Below are positions 27,885-39,540 of a DNA stretch of 64,000 nt, piece after piece; within the stretch, counting starts at the first letter, position 1; every line of letters starts with the position of its first letter. Origin of the DNA: Lichenostomus cassidix. Its lineage: Eukaryota > Chordata > Aves > Passeriformes > Meliphagidae. Where the stretch lies: the NCBI GenBank assembly GCA_008360975.2, contig CM039182.1:93331405-93395404 (forward strand). The letters are read 5' to 3'. Under the pieces are notes generated by a model. The model was given only the letters and a program-made list of their open reading frames with translations. It searched no databases and was not told where the DNA came from. A program made the translations under genes and the position numbers.

Positions 27885-28316
27885 GTGAAAGGTCTAGAGA
27901 GTAAGTCCTGTGAGGAGCAGCTGAGGCAGCTGGGGTTGTTTAACCTGCAGAAAAGGAAGCTGGGGGGGGGAGGCGGGGGGGGGGGTGACAATGACACCTT
28001 ATCACTCTACAACTACTTGAAAGGAGGTTGTAGCAAGATGGGGGTCAGTCTCTTCTCCCAGGCAACCAGTGACAGGATGAGAGACAGGCTCAAGCTGCAC
28101 CAGGGAAGATTCAGGCTGGACATCAGGAAGAAGCTCTTAATGAAAAGGGTTGTTAAGCACTGGAATGGACTGCTCAGGGAGGTGGTGGAGTCACCATCCC
28201 TGGAAGTGTTCAAGAATGACTGTATGTGGCACAGTGCTGGCAATGTGGTGATCAGTCAAAGATTGGACTTCATCTTAGAGGTCTTTTCCAACCTTCATGA
28301 TTCTGGGAGTCTGTAA
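27885..28316 (+). mobile_element. CR1 LINE, 5'-truncated 3' end (bird type)
   Basis: This is a non-LTR retrotransposon fragment from the 3' end of a CR1 element. Diagnostic phrases are 'gaggagcagctgaggcagct', 'acaactacttgaaaggagg', 'ctcttctcccaggcaacca', 'ttcaggctggacatcagga', 'ggtggtggagtcaccatccc' and the terminal 'ggtcttttccaacc' with an attctg-type tail. The stop-free frame across it is a property of this conserved segment, not an independent gene. It is strongly 5'-truncated, as most CR1 copies are. Its left end joins an inverted piece of the same region. A G-run expansion at 27,962-27,985 interrupts the usual 'gctgaggggagacc' segment. Reverse transcriptase is absent, so it cannot move itself. 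Confidence 0.95.
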
Positions 28317-29690
28317 TATGCAGGAAGCTCCGCTGGTCTTTGGCTCAGCCTACCTGGCTGGTGCAATCCCTGTGAAAGATTTCTTCTATTTAGTTCTCAG
28401 TGTCTGTCATTCCCAATTGAGGTCAAGCATCCCTGCACATGCAATATGACGGTTCATGAACATTTCTGACAATAAATTTGTTTTTCTTTTACTTTTTTGG
28501 TTAAATATTTAATTCTTCGTAAATTGTAAGGCAAAATCAAGCATTGCTTTGTGTCACATTTAGTGCCTAGTGTGATTCAAAATGTTCATCTACTTAGGGA
28601 GCTTTTTCTGCATATCCTTTCCTTTTTTTTTAAAGTAAAGTACATTTTTATAGAAAAACATCCACTTAAGCAATATTGAGACACTTTAATTTGGGCAGGG
28701 ATCAGATGACTCCACGGGTACCTTCAGTCTATTATTCTGCAATTCAAAATGCCAAAAAAATCTTTCAAAAGTCATTCAAACAGATTCTTTGAATTGATAG
28801 AAATACATGATTTTTTTCCTGTTTAACTAAATCTATACTTTTCAGGATGTAAAACTGACAAAAAATTTTCATCCAGATCTAACTTTTTCTTTGAATATAT
28901 TCATAGAACTACACTTCTGATTTTGCTCCTTCAGGAAATAACCTGCTTGCAAGTCAATTTATCAAAATTACCTTTCCAATGCATAAAATAATAACATATT
29001 TCAGATAGTGCTCTTGCACCATTTTAAAACCAGAAGAATTAGGAAGAAAAGAAAGAAAAGACAAAAAATATATTTTAGAGCTTTTTAAAGTCTTTAGAAC
29101 AATATTCTTCAGCTTGGGTCTGAAGTAATCTAGTTTTTCTTTCCATGGGACTGAAAAGTTCAGATAAACTTCAAGAGTAGCTTATGTCACATCATGTAAC
29201 TACATAAAGCTTGTTTAACAAAGTGCAAAAGATATCCAAAAACTTCTAACACAATAATATATCACTGTCAAACATTTAAAAATTATTTATTCCCTTTAAG
29301 AAGAGAAAAAGACCTAGCTGTATTTAATACATCTTATCTCTCAATAGAGCTTTCACTGATTTTACTGATACCTTCTCGGAAGGCAGAAAACACTCTCTTA
29401 CCTAAAATGTTGACATGTTTCATTCAATAAAAACAGACATATTTGGAATATTTTATGAGTCAAAAAAACCCAACACAGATTCTTTTGTTTATTTAATTAT
29501 TTAATGTTTGGACAGTGCTTTGCAAGCATAAAACACACTTATTTTAGTACTACTCGTGCATATAGCATTTTCAGCAAGATATGAATAAAATGCTCTCAGA
29601 TTTGCAAGCAATTTTCTTGATTAATTTCTTTGTATAAAGCAGCAGAGGGAGCTCATACATTATTTTTGGCGTATCACCCACAAAAAAATG
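28317..29690. other. AT-rich non-genic DNA, nothing recognised
   Basis: This is very AT-rich unique sequence downstream of the CR1 copy. No coding or RNA features are visible. Confidence 0.65.
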
Positions 29691-29696
29691 ATAAAT

Positions 29697-29730
29697 CACA
29701 CATGCACACACATGTGCACACACACAAGTG
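29697..29730. repeat. (CA)n-type imperfect microsatellite
   Basis: The tract consists of alternating CA units with tg interruptions (cacacatgcacacacatgtg and following). It lies at the left edge of a modestly GC-richer patch (29.74-30.08 kb) in which no gene is recognised. Confidence 0.8.
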
Positions 29731-31430
29731 CAGGTGACACAGCCCCATGCATGTATGTGCACATGCAGTCAGCTCTGGGATGAGCTGCACAGCTACAGTG
29801 GCTGTGCCTGCACTTGTCATGCAGACCAATAGGAGCAGATGTGTTCAGCAAAAGAGCTGGGAGCCAGCACTGTATGGCCATGGCACACATCCTTCTAGGC
29901 ACTCTTTCTGGACTAGTGCAGCCTGGTCCCATCGGTTGAGACACCCATGTATGCCTTGGGCATGTCCAGGGAGCTCCCAGAGTGCTTTTTCTAGATGAAT
30001 TTTACCCAAGAGGAACCCAGCTGGTGCGTTCTGGCCTTGCTCCTCGACCCAAACCAAAGCTCAGCTGGTGGGGGTGATCTGGAGGCACCATCAACAGCAT
30101 GCACTTAATGCAGAGTAAGTCACCAGCACCAGAGCTGTGTTAGAAACTTCTGAGCTGATCTTCAGGTGTGTAAGAAATTATATTAATTATATGGATGACA
30201 TCAATTTAGGCAATGACATTATGCCAGACTAACATGTTAGGAGCCTACATGCCTTTTTTAATTTTCTCCTCAATCCATATAATTTTTGCAGGAAATGTTT
30301 CACAATGGAGGTACACTGAGAAAGAAGTGCTGTAATCACATAAGGGACTGGACAAACTTCCTAAACTTCTTGGTTTTGTCTGATTGAGTGAGTACTTGGG
30401 AATATATGGCCTCAACTGGCCCCCTGAAATCTGTAAGTCCGACATGTAAGGAAGACTTAACATAGTTACACTGAGCAGAACTTAGCACGCCCTGAAGAGC
30501 AGAAGCATAATTGTTATTTCCTTTAAGGACAAGAAGAGTATATCCTCTTCTACATGCAGGGCCAGCCAGCACCTTGCGAGCATAGTTTATTTTCCCTCAG
30601 GCACTCCTGTGAAAGTCTAGGAGGAAGCAATGGACAGTGGATAATGCATGGACTGTGCTTTGGTGGAAGGGAAAGGCTGGAAGGAAGCAGTTGGTGCAAT
30701 GAACTATCTCATATCCTCCCATATACAGATGAGCATCTTTGCGGCCAAAGACTGAAAACAATGGGAAAACTGGCCTGCCAGTACCTTTTCTTTCCAGGAC
30801 GGGCAGAGGTACTGGGAATTTTGCACTATGGCTTGGTGATTTTGCTTCCAGACTTGGACTAAGCAGATGTGAAGATGGCAAAAATGGCACTGAAAAAAAC
30901 AGGAAAAAAAGAGGTTAGAAAATGAGAGAATTGTGAGGATGGGTGGGGGGATGGGGCACAAGAAGGGAAGAGCAGTCAAAAATGGCACAAATGCTTTGTG
31001 ATTTTAAAAAACTTATCCTTTTGAGGTGGGGCTTAGGGCAAGAGGAATAGATTTGGAGAGAATTACTTGTGATATCCAAACCAGCTGGCCAAACTTGTAA
31101 TAAAAAGCCCATAAACCATCACTGTGAGAGAGGAAAAGCCACATTGTTTTTATTTGTCTGTAGAGCAATATGTGTCACTGTATAAATAGTAACTAATAAT
31201 AATAACATGTGCTGCAGCACTTCTGTGATATTTTTCAATAATTACTGTTGTTGTAAAGGAGTTTAGTATGAAGTAAAACATCTCTATGAGGGAAAAAATT
31301 GCTACCTCTTTCCCCCTGACATTTGTGTAACTGAATTAAAAATACGCAGATACATCGAGTCAAAAAACCATTATTCCTAGTTCAAGAAACTCAAGCTGAA
31401 CACCTTGAAAAATCTCTCAGTTACATTGTT
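29731..31430. other. Non-genic DNA, nothing recognised
   Basis: A modestly GC-rich stretch runs to about 30,080, followed by mixed-composition DNA. Overlapping frames on both strands lack any recognisable domain. Confidence 0.55.
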
Positions 31431-31439
31431 CCCTCATAT

Positions 31440-31640
31440 GTTATGAGGATTTTTATTTCCCTTTAACAGCAGTAAATCGTCAAATGAAAGAGGCTTATAT
31501 CGCACATACCATTGCGAGACGTGCTCATGATGTAACGTCAGAATGAACTATTTTTTAACCTAATATACAACAATTTAGCAGCATTAGAAGAACATAAAAC
31601 AGATAAAAGTATAGCTTTTACAGCCATTCATCAATGGCCT
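31440..31640. promoter_or_regulatory. Candidate conserved non-coding element (small)
   Basis: The AT-rich stretch retains several CpGs (atcgcacatacc, ttgcgagacgtgc) next to a CRE-like taacgtca at 31,533-31,540. CpG retention within AT-rich bird DNA suggests constraint. This is inference from composition and motifs only. Confidence 0.2.
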
Positions 31641-32639
31641 TTTTTTGAAGAGTGCAGATACCTCCTCAGGCTAAGCATACATCTCTCTATTTCACATAAA
31701 TACACAAAGTGACAGGGCTTCCAGTCAAAATAAACATTTGCTCAGTGTATACCTGATTTCCACTCATTTCATTCAACAGGAAAGATACTGAGGTTAACAA
31801 ACACACTAATCTCTCATCTGCTCTAGGGATGAGGATGTGCTGTATCCAACAACTTGTGATTGAGTGTGTTCACAGTTTACTGCTCCCATGGACATCCATG
31901 CCTTTGTATGGGTACTGTTTAAAAGGCAAACAAAAGAACAAGCCTTGAGGTGGTTCCAACGAAAACTGCTTTCAGTTTTTAGAAAATAAGGATGGTTCAA
32001 GGGAGAGAGGACAATGTCTCAGCTGTGGTAACAGTGCAAGTAGTGAGGAGGATTGCTGAACAAAGCATCGTTTGGATGAAAATGCAACACAAGGTGTCAT
32101 AAAAACAGTGTAATTGCTCAGGAAAAAAAAAAAAGACATATAATACTGAACAATACAAAACACCTACAGTTCAGGGCTAAAAGCTGCCAAGAGTCTGAGG
32201 CACCCAAATCTCACTAAATCTGAGGAAAACTGAAGAAATCTGTGGTAGCTAGACCAGAAAGTAATTTTTTGCATTTGTGGCTCTGGCTACATTGCCATGA
32301 ACCGTCTGTGGACAGAAACATGATCCTGCTGCCATGGTCCATCTCTCCAGCAGTTTGGTCGCTGAAGGAGGACAGGAGCTGAGCATAGGTCTCTCACCTC
32401 CTGGGGCAGGGCTCATTGAGCATCACTGCACCATCACCATCAGGGCTGGCTCCCTTGCCAAACAAAGAATGACAGGATGTAGTAGATCCCCTCTGAGTCC
32501 CAGACCTGGCTTGCTAAATCTGTATTGTGATGCTTTGTCAGGTAAAATACATAATTTGGACATATTGTTTGATGATCTCACACTAGGATTTCACACCACT
32601 CTATTGAAGAAAATGTTGATTGAGTTAACAGTCATGATA
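31641..32639. other. Non-genic DNA, nothing recognised
   Basis: This is unique sequence with no exon-like or repeat-like structure noted. Confidence 0.55.
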
Positions 32640-33290
32640 TTAGTTAAACCTGATTAACAGATTATCTTCCACCGACATCACTTCTTTATTCTATTTACAA
32701 GCTAAATAGCCCAGACACTCAATTGATAAATGCTCATTTCCCTCCATCTTAATTAACTAAATATTCTTTTACTTAAACAATCCCTCATTTTTCCATAAAC
32801 GCAGTAATAGATCCATTAGCAGGGTCTATCTGATACCAGGGATCTTTTATTTATGAGGACAAGTCCAAATGGTTACTATTTTTTAATGTTTTTATTTTCC
32901 TTGATACTGTACACCGTGTAATGGCTTTCGTCCAAACAGTAATCACACAATGGGTGCCGTTTCTTCTTTCTTGACCTATCACACTCCACATGATTTAATC
33001 CATTGTTTTGGATGTTGCCAATGATTTATTGTATGAAAAATGTAAATGATCTGGATGGCAGATGTTTTATATTTTCTGACCATTCATTTTCAGTGGGAAT
33101 GTAATTAAAATTTATGAAGTGTATCTGCTGAATTGCATTGGCAATTGATGATCTCCTCCAGTGCTGTCTGTCTGGAGATGATGAGTGATTGTGGACAGTG
33201 AGATGTGTTGACAAGGGCAGAAACAGACGTGATGTTACTGTCATGAGTGAGGCTACCTGCAAAAAGGCTGCCGGTTTTTTTTTTCCCTTT
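32640..33290. promoter_or_regulatory. Candidate enhancer / conserved non-coding element
   Basis: The AT-rich, simple-repeat-free stretch contains many homeodomain-type sites. These include cttaattaacta at 32,748, tgatttaatc at 32,991, the PBX/HOX-type tgatttat at 33,022-33,029 and gtaattaaaa at 33,101. A SOX-type cattgtt lies at about 33,001. It also contains cataaacgcagtaat and accgtgtaatggctttcgtcc, which keep CpGs. The texture is that of vertebrate developmental enhancers, but conservation cannot be tested here. Confidence 0.3.
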
Positions 33291-34779
33291 TTTCCCACAG
33301 GAAGAAGGTGGCAACCAGAGCTGTCTTTCTTCTTGCAAGACAGAGTACAAAGTCTCTGCGCACTCCTGAAAGCTGTCACTCTTCACGAGTGCAATCTCTG
33401 TCTCTCTCAGCAATGGGCATCTGGAAGCCACGACACCAGTTATAACAACCCATGTCAAGGATATTAATTAAATTCCTGATGGCCACCCAGAGAAGCTAAT
33501 GAGTGTAAATTTCACAACATCCCAACTCATAAGGCAGCCCACTTAACCTTTTCAGCATTGATATCCTTCCTCCAGGAGAGAAGTAAAGAAGTGAGTAGTT
33601 TGCCACGGGAGCACAGAAAGGAGGAACAGAAAAAGGAGATACTTGGTCTGGCACAGTTTAAAATATGAACAGATCAGAACTGGATCTGCTGCATTCAGAT
33701 ATCCCACAACAGAATGGGACGGGTTTTTTTAAAAAATTGAGATCCCAGATAGCATTTTGCACAGAGCCCTTTTTGCTAAGAATCTGAGTGGATCTCCTCA
33801 CCTCAGCCCTTTCCAGCTCCATGAGCAAGACAAGCAGTTCTCCTTTTAACCCCAGTGAGGTACACTTACTGGTCTCTGAATTACCCCTGCTCTTGCTGTA
33901 GCATACCTCTTACATTTCTGAGTGCTGTGGAGGACAGAATATGTAATTAGTATCATCCTACTATACAGTTACCTCTACAATAAATGTACAGACAGCCTAG
34001 ATTAATGCGAAATGAATCATGTAAGTGCTATGGGACCAACAATTGGAACTGGGGAATTTCTGACACCCATCTTTATCATCAGGGATTTTGATCACTTGAA
34101 TGTTTAAAGTGTTTTCTTAATTCACAAACCTCATTTAGGATATCTACCACAAGCACTAATAAAAATGCCTTCACTCTAAAGTCATGTGGTCACCTCATTA
34201 CCAGAGGCTGGTAAATGAGAATTTTATTCCAAAAGCAAACCCCAAAGGTAGTTTGTCACAAATGCCCCAGTCCCACTGCTGTTGCTGACACACTTCCAAG
34301 ATATTCTGCCAGTATGGGTGGGGTCCAAATGAAGGTGATTGTAGCTGTCAGTTGATGAGCCCTGCTTGTGCTGAAGTCAGTAGGCATTTTGCCATTCATT
34401 TCAAAAGTACGCATTACAAGCTCAAGAACTAATCCAAGCTTCAGGCCTGGTAGTGACTGTGACATTTGACAATGTATGTTCAAAACAGACAAGGGATTGA
34501 AATGGCAGGTGCAGCAGATGGTCAAGATCCTATTACACAAAAGCTTTTTTTTTTGATGTATGCTCCCAGCTCTGCTGCTTCTGTGTATCTCTGGCCTCTG
34601 ATGGGCAACCGTGGCAGTAGAGGAGAAGGAACGAGCTGGGGAATAGGGTCACAAAGTCTGGTTAAGCAGATTTTGGAAACACCCAAGGAGATACTCTCAG
34701 CTTACCTCATACTACAAAATGCTTAGTAAATGCTGCAGGACTCTGGGAGCCAACAAGGTTAAATTCATCATTTGGCTTT
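33291..34779. other. Non-genic DNA, nothing recognised
   Basis: This is unique sequence. Overlapping short frames near 33.1-33.5 kb lie on both strands and show no domain. Confidence 0.55.
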
Positions 34780-34845
34780 GTTGCTGCCTTGTTGTGTGCC
34801 TCAGTTTACCTATCTGCACTTTTAGGTAACATGCCTTACCTGGCT
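34780..34845 (+). repeat. Possible MIR/L2-like fragment (sense)
   Basis: The phrase tgtgtgcctcagtttaccta, then tctgcacttttaggtaaca and ccttacctgg, parallels the MIR/L2 core (ctgtgcctcagtttcctcatctgtaaaatggg, then tacctacct). The match is about 60 bases with several differences. It is a plausible ancient SINE/LINE2 relic. Confidence 0.4.
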
Positions 34846-35879
34846 TTGTATGCCAAAACTTCATTCATTAATACTGATGTCAAAGAGGACATTCAGCACC
34901 TCACAGGAGGCCCAGTGTACCTGCATTAGTTAGCCATAAATCATGGGAAACAACACTTTGAAGTGTCAGAGAGATTTAATGTGGGATACAGAACAGAAGG
35001 GGAATGTGATGAACTGAGCCCCAAGCCCCAAATAAGGAATTTAAAATGCACCTTACCCTTAAAAGTGTCAGCAAATGAAGAAAAAGAAGAGTGGGGAAGC
35101 CCCAAAGGCAGCAATTTTGAATGCTTTAGTTTTCTCTATTGACTTTAATTAAGCTCACCCAGGATTGTAGGCCTGTCACTTGGGGAACCTTTCCATAAAG
35201 AAAAAAGGAGTTTGCTCCCCAGGTGGGTTTTCCCAAGTTTCTCAGGCTCTTACCACAATATATGCCTGGCATCCATGACAGGGTCGTCAAAAATAATAGC
35301 TAAGGAATTCACTGTCTGTCATTCCAAAATAATTATGTATGGGGCTTTACATGCTCTTGAGATGGGTTATATATTTCATTGAGAAAACCCATGTAGACTA
35401 AAAGATATATTTATATGTATGCATGTAATATATGAAGGTTGAATAGATTAACAGTAAAATAAAGAATATGGGGGAACAGAAGTCCGTATACATTCATGTG
35501 AAACATGTTGAGAAAGAGGGTAAAAAGCACTGCAGTCCAAGATTTGTTAATTACAAAATGAAGTAATGTTTTATTAGCCATTTATCAGTAAAGAATCACC
35601 TACTTTGATGTAAATTTCAAGCTTAAAAATCCGCCATGGAAATCGTCCCTTAAATATAAGTCAAGTTTTAAGCGTCAGCAGAACCACAGGAAAGATAGCA
35701 GCATATTCCCCTTAGCTGCCTGGAAGAGTCTTTTAGTGTCTCAGCATAATGCCTGTATCTGGGCATGCAATAGTTTTTGGGTGCTTTCAAAGTCAAAATA
35801 GCATGGGGAAAAAAAATGAAAAGAGCTTTCAAGCAGAAGGGGAGGAGGTAGTATACTCAGTGGTATTCTTCAGGTGCAC
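34846..35879. other. Non-genic DNA, nothing recognised
   Basis: This is AT-rich unique DNA. A short phrase near 35,620-35,650 keeps CpGs (aaatccgccatggaaatcgtccc) and could belong to a small conserved element. No gene is seen. Confidence 0.5.
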
Positions 35880-36310
35880 AGTTTGAATAAAAATGCAAAA
35901 CAGGATGCTCCCATTCAGTAAATATTATCATTTTTATTCACTCATTAATTAAGTTGCTTAATTGCTGCTGTCAAAAGACTCTTGAGTTTGTGACTGGGGT
36001 TGTTGCACTGTTTTGATAGTAGCTGAAGATGGAAAAAGGCAGTATCACTCGGCTTGTTCTTTACCTGATAATAAAGAGGCACTAGTTGTAGGAGATCATA
36101 ATGAAGCTGCAGAGTTACATATAGAAAAAGACAGATATTTACAGGAAAAAAAGGAAGGGGGCAGGTAGGTTTTATTTAATACATCACATGTTATTTCACC
36201 AATGTGATTGATGCACCATAACTTGTGCATTATTGTTCAATTCCGTACTGCATGAAAACAATTTTAATACAAAATATTTCCCATGTTTTTGTCTAACTTC
36301 CCCAAGAGGG
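35880..36310. promoter_or_regulatory. Candidate conserved non-coding element
   Basis: The stretch is rich in homeodomain-like ttaattaag and ttaattgc (about 35,945-35,965). A PBX/MEIS-type tgattgatg lies at 36,205-36,213 and an attattgttcaatt SOX/FOX-like block at about 36,230. It has no repeats and no coding potential. Regulatory function is inferred. Confidence 0.25.
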
Positions 36311-39300
36311 CCCAGAAATGGAAAGAAACTCAAGCCATGCTGGCTAACACAATTACAAATTTTTTTTTAGATCTGTCTCCAAAAGATTAATGTACACTGG
36401 TTTAGGTGCTGTCTCTTCCAAGACACCAGATTGACAAATGACCAACACTTATGGTATATTATTCATATATTTCTGAGACAGTACCTATTCATGCCAGGAT
36501 GATGATCAGTCCCATGTCATTCAAGACACTCTTAGAATTGATGCCCACTTTACTGCAGACATCTCACATCTCAGCATCACACTGATGAAGTGCTGTGGTC
36601 AAGATACATGAAGGTATCTTTGCAAATTAAAATGAGACTGATCTGGCTGACATGGGTCAGGACCACCAATAATCATTTATTGATTCTTATTACTAAATAG
36701 ACTAAATGGAAGACAGCTTTCAAAGCAGATTGCTGAGAATGGGCTCTGGTAGAATCCAAGTCAGATCAGATGTGTGTCTATACCTGTAAGGAGGTCTGGA
36801 CATGTGGTGGGTTATGGTTGCCTCAGGTTGGCTCATGAGTCACAGAAGGACTCTTGTTCACAGACAACTAACCAGAAATTGCTGATCAGAGACAGATTAG
36901 TGCTAGGATGATGGATGTGGTATACAGCCACCTATTTTACCTCATGAGAGAGAAAGAAAGGTGTAGCTTATCCCTCAGTTCTAAAGTCAAGCCTGCAGTT
37001 AGACTGTATGTCTATTCTCTGTTCTCTCTTTTGTAGAACTGTATGTCTGTTTTCCATTCCCTCTTTTTTAATTCTCTGTAATGAAGCAGGTGATCACCTA
37101 AAGGACTTATGTATTCTTCCTGCTCAAGAGGAAGAATTTTGCTTAGTGATGAAACTCCTTTACCTAGACATAAAGGGGAGTGACCTGCTCAGTGCACCAT
37201 GCAGGGACTGTCATGACAGGGTCTTACTTTGAATTTTTGGGTGTCTCACACTGCCTATGCTGCTGGCACAGAAAAATTTCAGAAATAGGTTACAAACGCC
37301 TTCAAAACTCTTTGATACATTGAATTTTGGCAAGACTTTCATTACATCTCAATCTGTCCAGATACCCTTGTTAAAGTCTCCCTCCCTTCTGTTGATAAAA
37401 CACTACAGTTTGCACTGAACTGTGCAATGAGTTTTGCAATGGACACAAAGATGTTAAAGGAGAGAAGCAAATCCAATACACTGTTATGAACATCTCACAT
37501 CCAAATGTGAACACAGGTTTCCTGAGCAGTACCACACAGTCTTTGCTGTCAAGTTTGTACAATGCTTACACATTCCTTGGGAAAAAAACCCAAAAAACAG
37601 TGGCATAATTAAATTACTTACAGGCACTTTCTGCACTCATTACTTTTGATTCCACCACATTTTGATTCCGCCACAACAAAAGGAAAAAGCAAAACTTCTA
37701 TGAAATATTCCATTCTACATACTGGAAGGTGTGAGCAAAGGAAAGTTTTCAAACATTTCAAAGCTCTGAGTTAATATTATTCTGCACAAAAAAAAAAAAA
37801 TCATAAAATATACCCATTCATCTTACTAGATTTTATGGGTCAGTATAGTCTCTTTAAAATCTGAAGGCCTAAGAAATGTAAGGGTGCTGACTGATGAGCT
37901 GGGACAGCCTTACCTCGGGATAAGCTGAAAAGGTTGGCAGCTCCAGCTGTCTGCTCTGCTCCTGGTGTCCAGATGTCTAAGCTACTTGTCAATCAGCTCC
38001 CAAAGCACTGCAGTTTACAGGGCAGACTTTGCACTGCAGCCGTCACTGGTCTTGGTTTGCCTTAAAATGCTTCACTGTAATTGCTTGCTGAATTCTATGG
38101 ATTATGACACAGAATAGAAAGAGATACCTCTACCACGGTCCCCATACAGGCAGCCCCCAGAAGTCAGAGTCAAAATGTACTTAAATGTACTCTATATCTG
38201 CCATTGTGCTTTTACAAAAATGTCCAAGGCACTAAAACATGCATTTAATTGCAATACAATCTTAAAGCATTCACAAGTTGCTTTCCCATAAGAGTTCCTG
38301 CCATCAGCCCCTGGAACTGGGCATTCTCTGGTATTAAGAACTATGACCCTGCACATACTCCTTTCCTGACCCTAACCACCTCTGCTGGCCTGCAATGACA
38401 GTGCTGCAGCACCTGACCATCTTGCTAGTCTGGGACACAGGATGCTGTCACTCATGCCACTCTCTAGATACCTCCTGCCCTCGTTTGTGAATGCAGCAGT
38501 GAACTTAACCAAGGAGTTTAAGTATAAAGAAATGAAAGTTTTGTCTCTTCTTCTCTGACGTGAGCAAATACCTTTTCTTCACCTTTCCCTTGGCCTTCTT
38601 GATACTTCTTGTCATGCTACCTTTTCCTCCTGTCTGCAACTTTCTTCATCCAACATGGAGGGCAGACACTACTAGAGTCATTGAGAAAGGACACTGATTT
38701 TCAGAAGAAAAAGTTGTTTCTTAGTTTTCCCCAGCAGTGTTTCTCAGGTATTCTGAAGCTTATTTAGGCTTCTTTTTGTCTCCAGTAACCAGTGGTTAAA
38801 TTATGCTCTAATAAAAAGAGAAATGAGACAAAGGAATGGACCTAAATTTAACTACAAGGGAAAGCAGGTGATGTAAGTTCTTGATATAAGTTCTCAAACA
38901 GCCACCTGGACCTGAGTAACTCCTTAAGTAATTCCCTGATATAGCAGTGGTAGGCTTTGCCTAGAGACAGTGTAATAAATTGCCAGAGCACGTTACTCCC
39001 TGAGGACCCAGCAGGCGAGCACACTGAAAGCTTCCTTGGAAGAAAAAAAAAAATTAAAAAAATAGTACAAAAAAGCACAAAGGTTCAGCTGCTGTCCTTG
39101 TGCTTCTGTTTCCTTATCACTTCCCCCAGCACAACACGGTCAGACCAGACGATCCAGAAACAGGAACTGACACCTTCTGCACCCTTTGTCACACTCCTCC
39201 AGGATCTCAGCAGGATCCCCCAGCCTGGCAATGCCTTCCAGAGCCATCAAGCAAAAGCTACCACTCACTCCTCCAAAACAGAGGGGACATCCCCATCTAA

Positions 39301-39540
39301 CACCAGCCAAAGTCCCAGAGTGACTCCACAGTTTTCCTTCAGTTTGTGCATCCAGGGACAATCCAAGAGTGGCAGTGGGGTCCGGGAGAGACCCTGGGAG
39401 GGTCTGGAGGGTCCAGGCCAGGAGGAGATTCAGACGAAACTGTCAAAAGGTGGCTGCACCCTCCAGCAAGGGACAAAATTCCTGTCAAGGTTCAGCAGAC
39501 AAGCCCTCTTCGGCCTGGTGCTGTGTGTGAGGGGAGACAG
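36311..39540. other. Non-genic DNA, rising GC toward the CpG island
   Basis: No gene is recognised. A 35-bp imperfect tandem pair lies at 37,003-37,071, a 17-bp pair (tttgattcc) at 37,644-37,677, and an A run at about 37,788-37,800. From about 39,100 the GC content climbs. A stop-free frame there (38,957-39,670) begins without an ATG and has no internal methionine until its end. Confidence 0.55.
37003..37071. repeat. Imperfect 35-bp tandem duplication
   Basis: The phrase actgtatgtct starts at 37,003 and again at 37,038. Each copy is followed by a CT-rich tail (ttctctgttctctctttt versus gttttccattccctctttt). The copies have diverged. Confidence 0.6.

Noticed and set aside
27885..28316. 143-codon plus-strand frame as a gene
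   Set aside because: It is the conserved 3' region of a CR1 LINE, not a host gene.
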